NCBI GenBank assembly: GCA_011772495.1
Contig: WVZL01000032.1
Coordinates: 77,893-141,892, forward strand
Reading direction: 5' to 3'
DNA from: Candidatus Aminicenantota bacterium
GTDB lineage: Bacteria; Acidobacteriota; Aminicenantia; Aminicenantales; Aminicenantaceae
Length of the DNA stretch: 64,000 bases
Shown here: positions 1-9,994 of the stretch, piece after piece
How the letters are laid out: the number at the start of each line of letters is the position of its first letter
Numbering within the stretch: the first letter of the stretch is position 1
The notes under the pieces: model-generated
What the model saw: the letters and a program-made list of their open reading frames with translations, nothing else
The model's database searches: none
Told to the model about the DNA's origin: nothing
Position numbers and translations under genes: made by a program

Positions 1-325
1 TTTATTCTTAAGGATGAGTTGGTTCAAGAGCCTGAATCCTTACCAAGAAATTGGGGGCTTGAGACGACATCAGATAAACGGCTTTGCAGGAGTCAAGATC
101 CCCAAGCTTTCCCTTGAGGCCCAGGGTGAGATCAGTTATAACATCCTAGAACGCAAGATGCTTTATTCTGGCCTGAATTTCGTGTACCATTACCAGTGTC
201 TTGATTTCAGAGGTGAGATCAGAGTCTTCCATTTTCGTGAAGAACCTGAATTACAGCTCCGATTTTCTTTGGGACTGGGAAACATAGGCAAGACCTTTGA
301 TTTTTTAGGTGGATTGGGATTTTGA
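1..325 (+). CDS. C-terminal fragment of an outer-membrane beta-barrel protein (LptD/OstA-like C-terminus); frame is open to window start
   Basis: Frame of ORF 14..325 has no stop back to position 2; amphipathic beta-strand pattern ending in FSLGLGNIGKTFDFLGGLGF. Confidence 0.45.
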   Translation, partial: LFLRMSWFKSLNPYQEIGGLRRHQINGFAGVKIPKLSLEAQGEISYNILERKMLYSGLNFVYHYQCLDFRGEIRVFHFREEPELQLRFSLGLGNIGKTFDFLGGLGF

Positions 326-326
326 G

Positions 327-1391
327 ATGAAGGGATTGATTCTAAGCGGAGGAAAAGGCACTCGGCTTCGCCCCTTAACTTTCACCCAGGCTAAACAGCT
401 TGTTCCGGTAGCGAATAAGCCGGTTTTGTTTTATGGAATAGAGGCCTTAGTGGAAGCAGGGATAAAGGACATTGGTATCGTCGTCGGAGACACCAGAGAT
501 GAAATCAAGGCCGCGGTGGGAGATGGCAAGAAGTGGGGCATTCGAATCCAATTCATAGAGCAAGAAGCTCCCCTGGGGTTAGCTCATGCCGTGAAGATTT
601 CCGAGAGCTACCTGGGTAAAGACTCCTTTGTCATGTATCTAGGAGATAATATCCTCAAGAGTGGAATCAAGTCTTTAGTCGAAGAATTTCAGGAGCGAAA
701 GCCCAACTCCTTGATCCTCCTCACTGAAGTACCTCAGCCACAGATGTTCGGAGTAGCCGAGCTCAAAGAGGGAAAAGTCGTGAGATTAGTAGAAAAGCCC
801 AAGAAGCCCATGAGCAACCTGGCTCTGGTCGGAGTCTACATGTTCGACTCTCATGTGTTTGAAGCTGTGAAAGCCATTAAGCCTTCCTGGAGGAATGAGC
901 TGGAAATCACAGATGCGATTCAGCACCTCATCGATCAGGGGTATGATGTCCATCCCCATCTTGTTACGGGATGGTGGAAGGATACAGGTAAGATCGAGGA
1001 CATCCTGGAGGCCAACCGATTGATCCTGGAATCGATAACAGGCCAGATTGAGGGAAGCGTTGATTCGACATCCCAGATAAAGGGGGAAGTTATCATCGAG
1101 AAAGATGTTCTGGTTAGAGATAGCATTATACGCGGTCCAGCCATCATCGGTGCCAAGACTGAGATCACCAATTCTTACATCGGCCCTTTCACTTCCATCC
1201 AGGACCGATGCAAGATCATCAAGGCAGAAATCGAGCACAGCATTGTTATGGAAGGGAGTGAAATTCGGGATATCGGGAGTCGAATCGATGAGAGCTTGAT
1301 CGGACGCGAAGCGAAAATATACAAGTCTCCTCCCAAGCCGTCGGCCTATCGATTGGTGGTCGGGGATAAAAGCGAAATTGGCGTTAAGTAA
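327..1391 (+). CDS. rmlA: Glucose-1-phosphate thymidylyltransferase, long form
   Basis: MKGLILSGGKGTRLRPLTFTQAKQLVPVANKPVLFYGIE nucleotidyltransferase signature; C-terminal left-handed beta-helix-like region; ATG at 327 preferred over 309. Confidence 0.9.
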   Translation: MKGLILSGGKGTRLRPLTFTQAKQLVPVANKPVLFYGIEALVEAGIKDIGIVVGDTRDEIKAAVGDGKKWGIRIQFIEQEAPLGLAHAVKISESYLGKDSFVMYLGDNILKSGIKSLVEEFQERKPNSLILLTEVPQPQMFGVAELKEGKVVRLVEKPKKPMSNLALVGVYMFDSHVFEAVKAIKPSWRNELEITDAIQHLIDQGYDVHPHLVTGWWKDTGKIEDILEANRLILESITGQIEGSVDSTSQIKGEVIIEKDVLVRDSIIRGPAIIGAKTEITNSYIGPFTSIQDRCKIIKAEIEHSIVMEGSEIRDIGSRIDESLIGREAKIYKSPPKPSAYRLVVGDKSEIGVK

Positions 1392-1404
1392 AGGAAGCAA
1401 AAAA

Positions 1405-1860
1405 ATGATTGATGGCGTGAAGACCAAAAAATTAAAAGTTCTTCCTGATGAGAGGGGAAGATTGATGGAAATTTTGCGTCGTGATGATGATCTGTTCTTG
1501 AATTTTGGGCAGGTCTACATGACGACCACCTATCCGAATGTGGTTAAAGCCTGGCACAAGCATGAAAAACAAACCGATAATGTTGCCTGCATCCAGGGGA
1601 TGATCAAGATGGCCTTGTATGATGCCCGGGAGAAATCTCCGACCTTCAAAGAAGTTGATGAGTTCTATCTCGGCTTCCATGATCCGCTGCTTATCCAGGT
1701 TCCAGCCGGAGTCTATCATGGCTGGATGTGTATCAGCGATGAAGAAGCGATCGTTATAAACGTCCCTACTGAACCCTATGATTACGAGAATCCCGACGAA
1801 CAGCGCTTGGATCCCCACGAGAACGATATCCCTTATGATTGGCGCCGCAAGGATGGCTAG
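1405..1860 (+). CDS. rmlC: dTDP-4-dehydrorhamnose 3,5-epimerase family protein
   Basis: Cupin-like RmlC pattern (AWHKHEKQTDNVACIQGMIKMALYDAR, PAGVYHGWM); between rmlA and rmlB. Confidence 0.82.
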   Translation: MIDGVKTKKLKVLPDERGRLMEILRRDDDLFLNFGQVYMTTTYPNVVKAWHKHEKQTDNVACIQGMIKMALYDAREKSPTFKEVDEFYLGFHDPLLIQVPAGVYHGWMCISDEEAIVINVPTEPYDYENPDEQRLDPHENDIPYDWRRKDG

Positions 1861-2884
1861 CGAACGCAGCTTCGAGGATAAAACCCTGCTGGTGACAGGA
1901 GGGGCAGGGTTTATCGGCAGCAATTTCATCCATTATTGGCTGAAGCGCTATTCCCGTTGCCGAGTTATCAACCTCGACAAGCTAACTTATGCTGGCAACC
2001 TGGACAACTTGAAGGAGGTGGACAAGGATCCTCGTTACGAATTCATTCAGGGAGACATTCGAGATAAAAAACTTGTTAAAAAGATATTCCGTAAAGTCCA
2101 AGGAGTGGTTCATTTTGCAGCCGAGACTCACGTGGATCGCTCAATTCTGGACGCTGGCGAATTTGTGTTAACCGATGTCTTCGGCACTTTTGTCCTCCTC
2201 GACGCTTTGAAGGATTCCAAAGTCGAGTTTTTCATTCACCTCTCCACAGATGAGGTATACGGAAGCCGTGATAAAGGTCATTTTTCCGAGGAAGACCCTT
2301 TATGCCCTTCTTCCCCCTATTCAGCCAGTAAGGCAGGCGCAGACAGGCTGGCTTATGCCTACCATAAAACCTACTCCTTGCCCATTATTATTCTCAGGCC
2401 GAGCAACAATTTTGGCCCTTACCAATACCCGGAAAAATTCATTCCCCTTTTCGTGACCAATGCCTTGGAGGGAAAACCTCTCCCCCTGTACGGAAGAGGA
2501 ACGAATGTTCGCGACTGGCTCTATGTCGAAGATCATTGCCGGGCCATCGACCTAGTGATTCGAGCAGGGAAACTGGGGGAAATCTACAATGTGGGTGCGA
2601 ACGCTGAAATCGAGAACAATGTCGTAGCCGAGAAAATTGTCGATTTTTTGGGAAAGCCCAAGAGTCTGATAAAGCGTGTGCCTGACAGGTTGGGTCATGA
2701 TAAAAGATATGCCCTTGATTGCCGGAAAGTCCGTGCCTTGGGGTGGAAGCCAGAATGGGATTTTGAAGAGGCTTTAGCTTCTACAGTTCAGTGGTATCAG
2801 GAAAATCAAATCTGGTGGAAGAAGATCAAAGAGAAGAGCCGGGATTTCCGCAGCTTCTACGAGGAATATTACCGCCGTCGCTAG
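1853..2884 (+). CDS. rmlB: dTDP-glucose 4,6-dehydratase
   Basis: TGGAGFIGSNFIHYWLKRY, DKLTYAGNLDNL, STDEVYG, SPYSASKAGAD; ATG 1853 overlaps the end of rmlC. Confidence 0.93.
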   Translation: MASERSFEDKTLLVTGGAGFIGSNFIHYWLKRYSRCRVINLDKLTYAGNLDNLKEVDKDPRYEFIQGDIRDKKLVKKIFRKVQGVVHFAAETHVDRSILDAGEFVLTDVFGTFVLLDALKDSKVEFFIHLSTDEVYGSRDKGHFSEEDPLCPSSPYSASKAGADRLAYAYHKTYSLPIIILRPSNNFGPYQYPEKFIPLFVTNALEGKPLPLYGRGTNVRDWLYVEDHCRAIDLVIRAGKLGEIYNVGANAEIENNVVAEKIVDFLGKPKSLIKRVPDRLGHDKRYALDCRKVRALGWKPEWDFEEALASTVQWYQENQIWWKKIKEKSRDFRSFYEEYYRRR

Positions 2885-2964
2885 GGGTCAGGATATAACT
2901 TTCAACGTTTTGCCATCTCCATCATATGTTTTCTCGAAAATGTTGAAGGTTAGGATCTGATTCC
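2884..2964. repeat. Interspersed imperfect palindromic repeat, copy 1
   Basis: GGGGTCAGGATATAACTTTCAACGTTTTG...GAAAATGTTGAAGGTTAGGATCTGATTCC; shares core and arms with copy at 11256. Confidence 0.7.
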
Positions 2965-3012
2965 TTTCTTATTCAAATAAAAGAACCGTCCTCAATCGCT
3001 TTATTTAAGAAT

Positions 3013-3056
3013 GATTCGTTCAGGACTCTAGGAATGAATCAAAAAATTTTGTTTTT
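3013..3056 (+). terminator. Possible intrinsic terminator-like hairpin
   Basis: TGATTCGTTC (3013-3022) / GAATGAATCA (3033-3042) stem followed by AAAAAATTTTGTTTTTT. Confidence 0.4.
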
Positions 3057-3130
3057 TGCCCTCATTGTGAGTACAATGATAAACTCAATACCTGATTTTT
3101 GGGTCATATTCTGTTATCCAAGGAGGACTC

Positions 3131-4087
3131 ATGCGAGTACTAGTCACAGGAATAACCGGATTCGCTGGAAGCCATTTGGCGGATTATATTCTTCAGAACC
3201 AACCAGGAGTTGAAGTCCATGGAATGGTTCGCTGGAGAAGCAGGCTGGAGAACATTCTCCATCTGAAGGAAAAGATAAAGCTTCATGAGGCTGATTTAAA
3301 GGATATTGTTTCCTTGAAAAAATGTCTGGAAGAAGTGGAGCCTGATCGCATTTTTCATCTAGCAGCCCAGAGTTTTGTGCCGACCTCCTGGAGATGCCCT
3401 GCTGAGACTTTCACTATCAACGCCGTAGGGCAGATTAATCTTTTTGAGGCCGTACTATCTCTTAAACTTTCTCCCAAGATTCATGTGGCTGGTTCCAGTG
3501 AGGAATATGGATTGACCCACCCTGAGGAGATGCCTATGAAGGAAACAAATCCCCTGAGGCCGCTGAGTCCTTATGCGGTCAGCAAAGTGGCCCAAGATTT
3601 TTTAGCTTTCCAGTATTTTAAAAGCTATGGTTTAAAGACAGTCAGGACCAGAGGTTTTAATCATACAGGCCCCCGCCGGGGTGAAGTCTTCATCTGTTCA
3701 TCCTTTGCCAAGCAGATCGCAGAGATTGAGAAGAAGAAACAAAAGTCAGTTATTTCTGTCGGCAACTTGGAGGCCAAAAGAGATTTTACCGATGTCCGAG
3801 ATACCGTTCGTGCTTACTGGCTTGGCTTGGAAAAGGGAGAAGAAGGGGAGGTCTATAATATAGGAAGCGGGAAATCTTACTCGATGCAAGAAGTCCTGGA
3901 CATGCTTCTTTCCATGGCCTCGATCAACATTAAAGTCGAGGTGGATCCGGCCAGGCTAAGACCTTCTGATGTTCCCATACTGATGTCCGACTGTACCAAA
4001 TTCACTCAGCTAACTGGCTGGGAGCCTAAGATTCCTTTCCAACAGTCGCTCCAGGACTTGCTGGATTACTGGAGAGAAAGGATTTGA
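3131..4087 (+). CDS. NAD-dependent epimerase/dehydratase (GDP-mannose 4,6-dehydratase / GDP-6-deoxy-mannose reductase-like)
   Basis: Rossmann TGITGFAGSHLADY; SPYAVSKVAQD; GNLEAKRDFTDVRD typical of the GMD/RMD family. Confidence 0.85.
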   Translation: MRVLVTGITGFAGSHLADYILQNQPGVEVHGMVRWRSRLENILHLKEKIKLHEADLKDIVSLKKCLEEVEPDRIFHLAAQSFVPTSWRCPAETFTINAVGQINLFEAVLSLKLSPKIHVAGSSEEYGLTHPEEMPMKETNPLRPLSPYAVSKVAQDFLAFQYFKSYGLKTVRTRGFNHTGPRRGEVFICSSFAKQIAEIEKKKQKSVISVGNLEAKRDFTDVRDTVRAYWLGLEKGEEGEVYNIGSGKSYSMQEVLDMLLSMASINIKVEVDPARLRPSDVPILMSDCTKFTQLTGWEPKIPFQQSLQDLLDYWRERI

Positions 4088-5031
4088 GAATCTTTATCAG
4101 TGGTGCCACAGGCTTTGTGGGCCACCATCTCGTAGATTTCTTGTCCTCCTCAGAACATACCATCTACGGCACTTCCTATCCCCACCATCCTCCTTCCTCG
4201 GAGAAAAATATTGACTTTCTGGATATAAGGAAAGAAAAAGAAGTCTTCAGAATTATAGAAAAGACTAAGCCCCACTGGATTTTTCATTTCGCGGCTGTAT
4301 CGAATGTGAGACATTCCTGGGAAATGAGGAAGGAAACCCTCGAGACAAACCTGATGGGGACTTTTTATTTTTTTGAGGCCGCAAGAAAATTTTGTCCTGA
4401 ATGCCGCTTTCTTTTCATAAGCTCTTCGGATATCTACGGAGGCATGCTTCCAGAAGAGGAGCTTCTCCAGGAAGAGAATTCCTTTCATGTTCTGAGTCCT
4501 TATTCTTTCTCTAAAGTCAGCGGTGAGCTGTTGAGCAGGTTTTACAACCAGGTTGAAGAATTAGATGTTCTCATTGCCCGACCTTTTCCCCATACCGGAC
4601 CCGGGCAAAGCCCAGATTTTGTCTGCTCTGATTGGGCTCGCCAGATTGCCAGGATCGAGGCGAACCTCTCCCAGCCCGTCATTAGGGTTGGAAACATTGA
4701 GGTCAAGAGGGATTTTAGTGATGTCAGGGATGTGGTCAAAGCCTATTTTCTCCTTTTAGAGAAAGGGAAAAGAGGAGAAACTTACAATGTTTGTTCAGAA
4801 AAGGGAGTTTCGCTAAAGCAAATAATAGAGCTTCTTCTCTCTAATTCCTCTCCAGAGATTGCTGTCGAAGCCGATCCTAAGAAATTTCGAAAAGCAGATA
4901 TTCCTATCCTGGTCGGAAGCAGCCAGAAGATAAGAAGGGATACGGGTTGGAAGCCAGAGATTCCCTTGGAGAAAACGCTGTTGGATCTGTTAGAATACTG
5001 GCGGAAGAGAATAAAGAAAGAGGCCAGCTAA
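4084..5031 (+). CDS. NAD-dependent epimerase/dehydratase, paralog of the upstream gene
   Basis: SGATGFVGHHLVDFL; SPYSFSKVSGE; GNIEVKRDFSDVRD; overlaps preceding ORF by 4 nt. Confidence 0.85.
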   Translation: MRIFISGATGFVGHHLVDFLSSSEHTIYGTSYPHHPPSSEKNIDFLDIRKEKEVFRIIEKTKPHWIFHFAAVSNVRHSWEMRKETLETNLMGTFYFFEAARKFCPECRFLFISSSDIYGGMLPEEELLQEENSFHVLSPYSFSKVSGELLSRFYNQVEELDVLIARPFPHTGPGQSPDFVCSDWARQIARIEANLSQPVIRVGNIEVKRDFSDVRDVVKAYFLLLEKGKRGETYNVCSEKGVSLKQIIELLLSNSSPEIAVEADPKKFRKADIPILVGSSQKIRRDTGWKPEIPLEKTLLDLLEYWRKRIKKEAS

Positions 5032-5084
5032 TTCTCAGCCTCATTATCGTGCTTGCTTGATCAATCCGGCCTTCTATTTATTTC

Positions 5085-6554
5085 TTATATGTTGAGTTCG
5101 AGTTGTCTTTCTTGAATAAGTTTTCTGTGTTTTTCGATAGCTTTGAGGATTTCAGGCGTGACATCTCCCGTAGGGTAAATTCCGTCAAAACAGGCGCCGC
5201 AGAAGGAAGTCAGTTTTTTGTTTCCCAGCCGAACTGCTTTTTTCAGAGAATCCAGAGACTGATAAATGACTTTGTCGGCTCCGATGTCTTTGGCGATCTG
5301 GTCCAGGTTTGCCTTTCGGGCCAGGAACTCGGTCTTGGTTTGCATGTCTATGCCATAGACGCAGGGATGTCTGAGGGGAGGTGAGTAGGAAGCAAAATAG
5401 ACTTTTTTGGCTCCGCATTCTCGGGCCAAGGCCACGATCTGACGAGACGTATGCCCTCTGACAATGCTGTCATCTACGAGCAGGACATTTTTATTCTTAA
5501 ATTCAGAAGCAATGGGATTCAGTTTCTGACGGACTGAGCTCCGTCTTTTGTCTTCAGCTGGCATGATAAAGGTTCGTCCAATGTAGCGATTCTTAACCAA
5601 AGCTTCCCTGTATTTCAGGTTCAATTTGCGGGCTATCTCGATAGATGCATCCCGAGCAGAATCGGGTACAGGAACCACGACATCGATCTTAAGGTTGTGC
5701 TTTTTGATCTCATCAGCCAGGAACCGTCCTAAGTTAACCCGGCACTTGTAGACGTTGACGTTGTCGATGAAGGAGTCTGGTCGCGCGAAGTAGACCCATT
5801 CGAAGAGGCATGGTGTGTGAGGGCAGTGGGCGATTTTCTTGGAGTGAACCTTGTGCTGGTTGTCGATGAATACCGCTTGTCCTGCCTCTATGTTCTTGAG
5901 CTGATTGAAATTCATGATGTTGAGGCAGACGCTTTCAGAGGCGACAGCATAGGAGGGAAGTATCCCATCGTCTCTCCGACCGAAAACAAGGGGCTTGATC
6001 CCGTAGGGATCCCGGAAAGCCACCAGTCCCTGTTCAGCGATGTAAGCCACCACCGAGTAGCTCCCTTTGACTTTTCTATACACTCCAGCCACAGCTTTAA
6101 ATATGTTTTCAGGCTTCAATTTTTTTATTTTCTGCTCAGCCAGTTCTTGAGCGAAAATATTCAGGATCGCTTCCACATCGTTGTCGGAGTTTAAGAGACG
6201 GTGGTATTGATCGAAGAGAAGTTTTTTCAGTTCGGCGTAGTTGATAACATTACCATTGTGGGCCATGATTATTCCGAAGGGAGAGTTCACCCGAAAAGGC
6301 TGGGCATCTTCTCCCCTGCCTCCCCCTATTGTGGGATAGCGGGTATGTCCGATGCCGACATTTCCTTTCAATCGCTGGACATTATCTTGCGTAAAAATGT
6401 CCTGAACCAGTCCGTTTCCCTTCTTGGTGTGGAACTTTCCGTCATAAGTGATGATTCCTGCTGCATCTTGACCTCGGTGCTGAATGGCCAGCAGCCCTTG
6501 ATAGAGATCTCGAACAACATTATCACTATCCAGAATTCCGATGACTCCGCACAT
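5085..6554 (-). CDS. purF: Amidophosphoribosyltransferase
   Basis: MCGVIGILDSDN (N-terminal nucleophile Cys), HRGQDAAGI, VLLVDDSIVRGHTSRQIV PRPP-binding motif. Confidence 0.96.
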   Translation of the reverse strand: MCGVIGILDSDNVVRDLYQGLLAIQHRGQDAAGIITYDGKFHTKKGNGLVQDIFTQDNVQRLKGNVGIGHTRYPTIGGGRGEDAQPFRVNSPFGIIMAHNGNVINYAELKKLLFDQYHRLLNSDNDVEAILNIFAQELAEQKIKKLKPENIFKAVAGVYRKVKGSYSVVAYIAEQGLVAFRDPYGIKPLVFGRRDDGILPSYAVASESVCLNIMNFNQLKNIEAGQAVFIDNQHKVHSKKIAHCPHTPCLFEWVYFARPDSFIDNVNVYKCRVNLGRFLADEIKKHNLKIDVVVPVPDSARDASIEIARKLNLKYREALVKNRYIGRTFIMPAEDKRRSSVRQKLNPIASEFKNKNVLLVDDSIVRGHTSRQIVALARECGAKKVYFASYSPPLRHPCVYGIDMQTKTEFLARKANLDQIAKDIGADKVIYQSLDSLKKAVRLGNKKLTSFCGACFDGIYPTGDVTPEILKAIEKHRKLIQERQLELNI

Positions 6555-6650
6555 TTTACTAGACTTACCTAATATTATAAAACCTTTTCCCTCTAAGGTG
6601 AAGCTTTGTAATTTCTACAGCTAACATATGACAAATGCGGTCCTTGATAA

Positions 6651-6664
6651 TAAGACCTGACCCC
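6651..6664 (-). repeat. Partial copy of the GGGGTCAGGTCTTA repeat arm
   Basis: Plus strand TAAGACCTGACCCC; 14-nt exact match to the left arm of the 11256 copy. Confidence 0.4.
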
Positions 6665-6697
6665 ATATAGTCTGTATGTTGGGGAAGGGAATGATTT

Positions 6698-7684
6698 CTA
6701 AGGGTTGTTTTGGTATTGCTTTCTCAATGAAGAAAGGAGTTCTGAAGGAGTCACGGTCGCTGTTCCAATCTTTCCTACTACGACTCCCGCAGCTGTATTC
6801 GAAAGAACAGCTGCTTCTTGGATCGAGGCTCCGGCAAGCAGAGCCAGAGCAGCGCAGGCAATAACCGTATCACCTGCCCCTGTGACATCATAGACCTCTT
6901 TGGCAATGGTAGGAATGTGTAGGGCTTTCTCTCCCTTTTGCAGGACACTCATCCCTTGCTCCCCTCTTTTAAGGATGATATAGGTGGCTGAAATTCGGGA
7001 CATGATTTCTTCTCCGGCCTTGGCGACTTGTGTGTCTGTCCGGCAAGCATGCTGGACGATCTTTTCGGCCTCAAAATGATTGGGAGTGATGAGAGTTACG
7101 GGAGAGAAAAGAAAGAAATTTTCGAATTTAGGGTCAACAAAGACAGGGCTCTTTTTCTCCTGAGCGAAAGAGAGGATATTTTTAACCAAGGACGGAGCTA
7201 GAGTCCCTTTATTATAATCAGAAAATAAGATTCCATCGTATTTTTCCTGTTGGATAAAATTGAAAATGCTTTTTTCCATCTGAGAAGAGAGGGGAGATTT
7301 CTTTTCCCAATCGACTCTTACCACCTGTTGATGATGGGCAATGATGCGTGTTTTTACAGTTGTCGGGCGAGCCTTATCGATAAAAATGCCGTCCTTAAAA
7401 GAAACATTCTCTCTGATCCAACGGCCCTCATTATCGTCGCCTATGACGCCGACTAGAATGGGAAAGGCGCCTAGCTTCTCCAGGTTCTGGCTGACATTTC
7501 CTGCGCCGCCCAAGCAGGAGGTATCCTTATTCACTTCCACCACCGGGACAGGGGCTTCGGGAGAGATTCGAGTCACATCACCCCATATGTATTTATCAAG
7601 CATGATGTCACCCAAAATCAATATTTTTTTTCTCTTGAATTCATCGATAGTGTTCGCCATTTTTTCATAATCGACAGTTATCAT
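6698..7684 (-). CDS. rfaE1: D-glycero-beta-D-manno-heptose-7-phosphate kinase (PfkB/RfaE1 domain)
   Basis: ILGDIMLDKYIWGDVTRISPEAPVPVVEV; GGAGNVSQNLEKLGA; DVTGAGDTVIACAALALLAG. Confidence 0.88.
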   Translation of the reverse strand: MITVDYEKMANTIDEFKRKKILILGDIMLDKYIWGDVTRISPEAPVPVVEVNKDTSCLGGAGNVSQNLEKLGAFPILVGVIGDDNEGRWIRENVSFKDGIFIDKARPTTVKTRIIAHHQQVVRVDWEKKSPLSSQMEKSIFNFIQQEKYDGILFSDYNKGTLAPSLVKNILSFAQEKKSPVFVDPKFENFFLFSPVTLITPNHFEAEKIVQHACRTDTQVAKAGEEIMSRISATYIILKRGEQGMSVLQKGEKALHIPTIAKEVYDVTGAGDTVIACAALALLAGASIQEAAVLSNTAAGVVVGKIGTATVTPSELLSSLRKQYQNNP

Positions 7685-8805
7685 TTTTTCTCCTCTCTTA
7701 AAAAGATTGGGTTAGAAATAATCCAGGGAGCCTTTTTATTCAGGGGCGTTTTCTCTTTAAGATAGACTTCTACCCTGTAAGTGCCAGGTTGTTCGGTTTG
7801 GAAAGTCATCCTTCTCTTGTGGGAGCGTAGAATGGTTTTTCCGTTGTGAACGAGATGAATTTCTTTGGCAAAAGGGAAAGGAGCCCTTACCAGGAGAGTG
7901 ACTGGAGAGTCAAGGAGTAGAGTTTTGCCCATCGGACTCGTTTCTTCTCTTTTTTTGGCCCAAAATCTGAATCCTCTGGCCTCGGCAGCAGCCTCGATGG
8001 CGCAGTAAAATTTTCCCTTCCGTAAGGCATCGAATACCTCTCTCCGGGCTGTTTGGAAATCAGGGGGAAGAGGTTTTTCCAGGAGAAGATGGAGGCGGAG
8101 GAGAGAAAGTAAAGGTTTATAAAGAAGGTGGGCATCCAAACTGAAATAGCCATACAGAGAATGATCGTTATTCAACTCATCCCATTTTATTAAATTCTGT
8201 TGGGGAGGATCGATCATTTTTATTAAGGCGTATTCCGGCATCAGCAATAAAGCAGGGAGATAAGGAAGGGAAGAGAGGAAATTTTTCTTGAGCATAGAAT
8301 CCCCGCTTATGATTTCCATTCCTTGGTAAGGCACGGATTTTCCCCATGACCATTGAGCCTTGGAAAAGGGATGAGCGATGATCGAAAATCCCTTAAGCCT
8401 TCGGATTTGCTTGGCAGCTTCCTCAGCATTCTGTGAGAAAGGGCGAGAAGGCTCATCGAAGGCGAGGCCTACCAGATGGCCCCTGCTCACAGAAAGCTCG
8501 GAGCCAGCCAGCACCAGCAGGCCCTCTTTCCATCCCTGGCTTTGGAGACACTCATAGTTGGGACTGCCGTGGTCGGTTAAGATAATGAAATCCAAAGCGG
8601 AGCCCGCCGCGATCTTTATAATCTTTTCCACATTCTTTCGTCCATCGGAATACTTGGAATGAAGGTGGTAAGCTCCGACAACCTCTGATAGAAAAGATTT
8701 TGGAGGAGGGCGGTATGTTTTAAAGCTCAGCAGGTGATATCCTAACCACAGGAGGTATATGAATAAGAGGATGGTGAGCAAGAGAAAGAATATTTTCTTT
8801 TTCAC
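7681..8805 (-). CDS. Membrane-anchored PHP-domain metallohydrolase-like protein
   Basis: N-terminal TM segment; YHLHSKYSDGRKNVEKI...DFIILTDHGSPN; GSELSVSRGHLVGLAF. Confidence 0.75.
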   Translation of the reverse strand: MKKKIFFLLLTILLFIYLLWLGYHLLSFKTYRPPPKSFLSEVVGAYHLHSKYSDGRKNVEKIIKIAAGSALDFIILTDHGSPNYECLQSQGWKEGLLVLAGSELSVSRGHLVGLAFDEPSRPFSQNAEEAAKQIRRLKGFSIIAHPFSKAQWSWGKSVPYQGMEIISGDSMLKKNFLSSLPYLPALLLMPEYALIKMIDPPQQNLIKWDELNNDHSLYGYFSLDAHLLYKPLLSLLRLHLLLEKPLPPDFQTARREVFDALRKGKFYCAIEAAAEARGFRFWAKKREETSPMGKTLLLDSPVTLLVRAPFPFAKEIHLVHNGKTILRSHKRRMTFQTEQPGTYRVEVYLKEKTPLNKKAPWIISNPIFLREEKK

Positions 8806-9992
8806 TGAGTGCTTTTTGATTCCTTTCGTTCGATTCGCTTGACAGAAAAAGGGAGGGTGATCAAATAGAGAAAAAGCATGGTGATCTCAGAGTCGGCAAA
8901 ATTATACTCGAATAGACCGGCGCTGAATAGAGCGGCCACCGCTGCCAGCGAAGCCCCAGTAAGAAGGCGAAGGGAGGGGCTTTTGTTCCGGATCAGCTTG
9001 GTGAGGGAGATGAAGGTCCAGACCATGAAGGAAAGCCAAAGGAGAAGAGTCGGTATTCCTCTTTCGGCAGCAATCTGAATGAGATTATTATGAAGATGAA
9101 CGTTTCTTCTGGCCTCTGCCGAGAGTTCATATTTAGGATCCTGGAAGACCATATCCACCGTGTCGGGTCCAGTGCCCAAAAGAGGAAATTCTTGGATGAT
9201 ATTTAATCCTGCCTTGATGTACTGAACTCTCTGCTGGTTCGAATAGCTCTTCAGGCTGAAAATGCTGAGGGCTCTTTTCTTCATGTATTGGGGGCTCAAG
9301 AAGAAGAAGAGTCCCATCAGGACCGGGATGATGACTAGAGTCAGGGGCTTATAGAGAAACAGGATTATAGCGGCCGCCACCACCAGCCCCACCCAGGCAC
9401 TCCGAGTTAAAGTCAGACTCAGAGCGACCAGGGAAAGCAATAACGCCCCTGCCCAAAGCCATCTTGTTTTGTGGCGGGAGAAGACAATTTTGCTCAAGGC
9501 TAAACAGCTAAAGAGAAGCAATAGGCCGGCTTGGGTCATGTAGTGACCCATGAATCCTGAGGCTCTCTCTCCAGGAGCAGCGAGGAACATGAAGTCAAAG
9601 ATAGAATACAGGGAGCTCAGCGAAGCCGAGGCCAAAAGTGCATAATTGGCCAGGCTGAGGTCTTCTTTTCTGGAAAAGCCTGCGTACACTGCGGGAACAA
9701 TCAGAAAAAGCAGGAGTTCCCGGCTGTCAGCAAGACTTATTCCTGGGTTTACCGAAAAGAAAGAAGAAAGCAGGGAAAAGAAGGCATAGCCGATGATCAG
9801 CCAGAAGAAAGAGGGGAAGATGAATTTTTGTTTTTCCAGAATAAGAAGCGTCAGGAAAGAGATGATGGCCAGGAAGATAAACACCTGGCTGGCACTGATG
9901 GAGATCATCGAGAATAGGAGATAGAAGAATAGAAAGAGTGATACCAGGGAACTCCAGACGCTCCTTTCCTTTTCAAAAAAGATGAATTTCAT
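8802..9992 (-). CDS. O-antigen ligase/polymerase family membrane protein (WaaL-like)
   Basis: Multi-TM; LTRSAWVGLV and HLHNNLIQIAAERGIPTLLLWL Wzy_C-type motifs. Confidence 0.82.
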   Translation of the reverse strand: MKFIFFEKERSVWSSLVSLFLFFYLLFSMISISASQVFIFLAIISFLTLLILEKQKFIFPSFFWLIIGYAFFSLLSSFFSVNPGISLADSRELLLFLIVPAVYAGFSRKEDLSLANYALLASASLSSLYSIFDFMFLAAPGERASGFMGHYMTQAGLLLLFSCLALSKIVFSRHKTRWLWAGALLLSLVALSLTLTRSAWVGLVVAAAIILFLYKPLTLVIIPVLMGLFFFLSPQYMKKRALSIFSLKSYSNQQRVQYIKAGLNIIQEFPLLGTGPDTVDMVFQDPKYELSAEARRNVHLHNNLIQIAAERGIPTLLLWLSFMVWTFISLTKLIRNKSPSLRLLTGASLAAVAALFSAGLFEYNFADSEITMLFLYLITLPFSVKRIERKESKSTQ

Positions 9993-9994
9993 TT

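Noticed and set aside
786-1427. 213-aa minus-strand ORF antisense to rmlA
   Set aside because: Lies opposite a clearly conserved gene; no recognisable domain; shadow ORF. The same applies to most ORFs on the list that are antisense to recognised genes.
5817-6572. Two plus-strand ORFs (125 and 123 aa) antisense to purF
   Set aside because: Fully opposite purF coding sequence; amino-acid content looks like reverse-frame noise.
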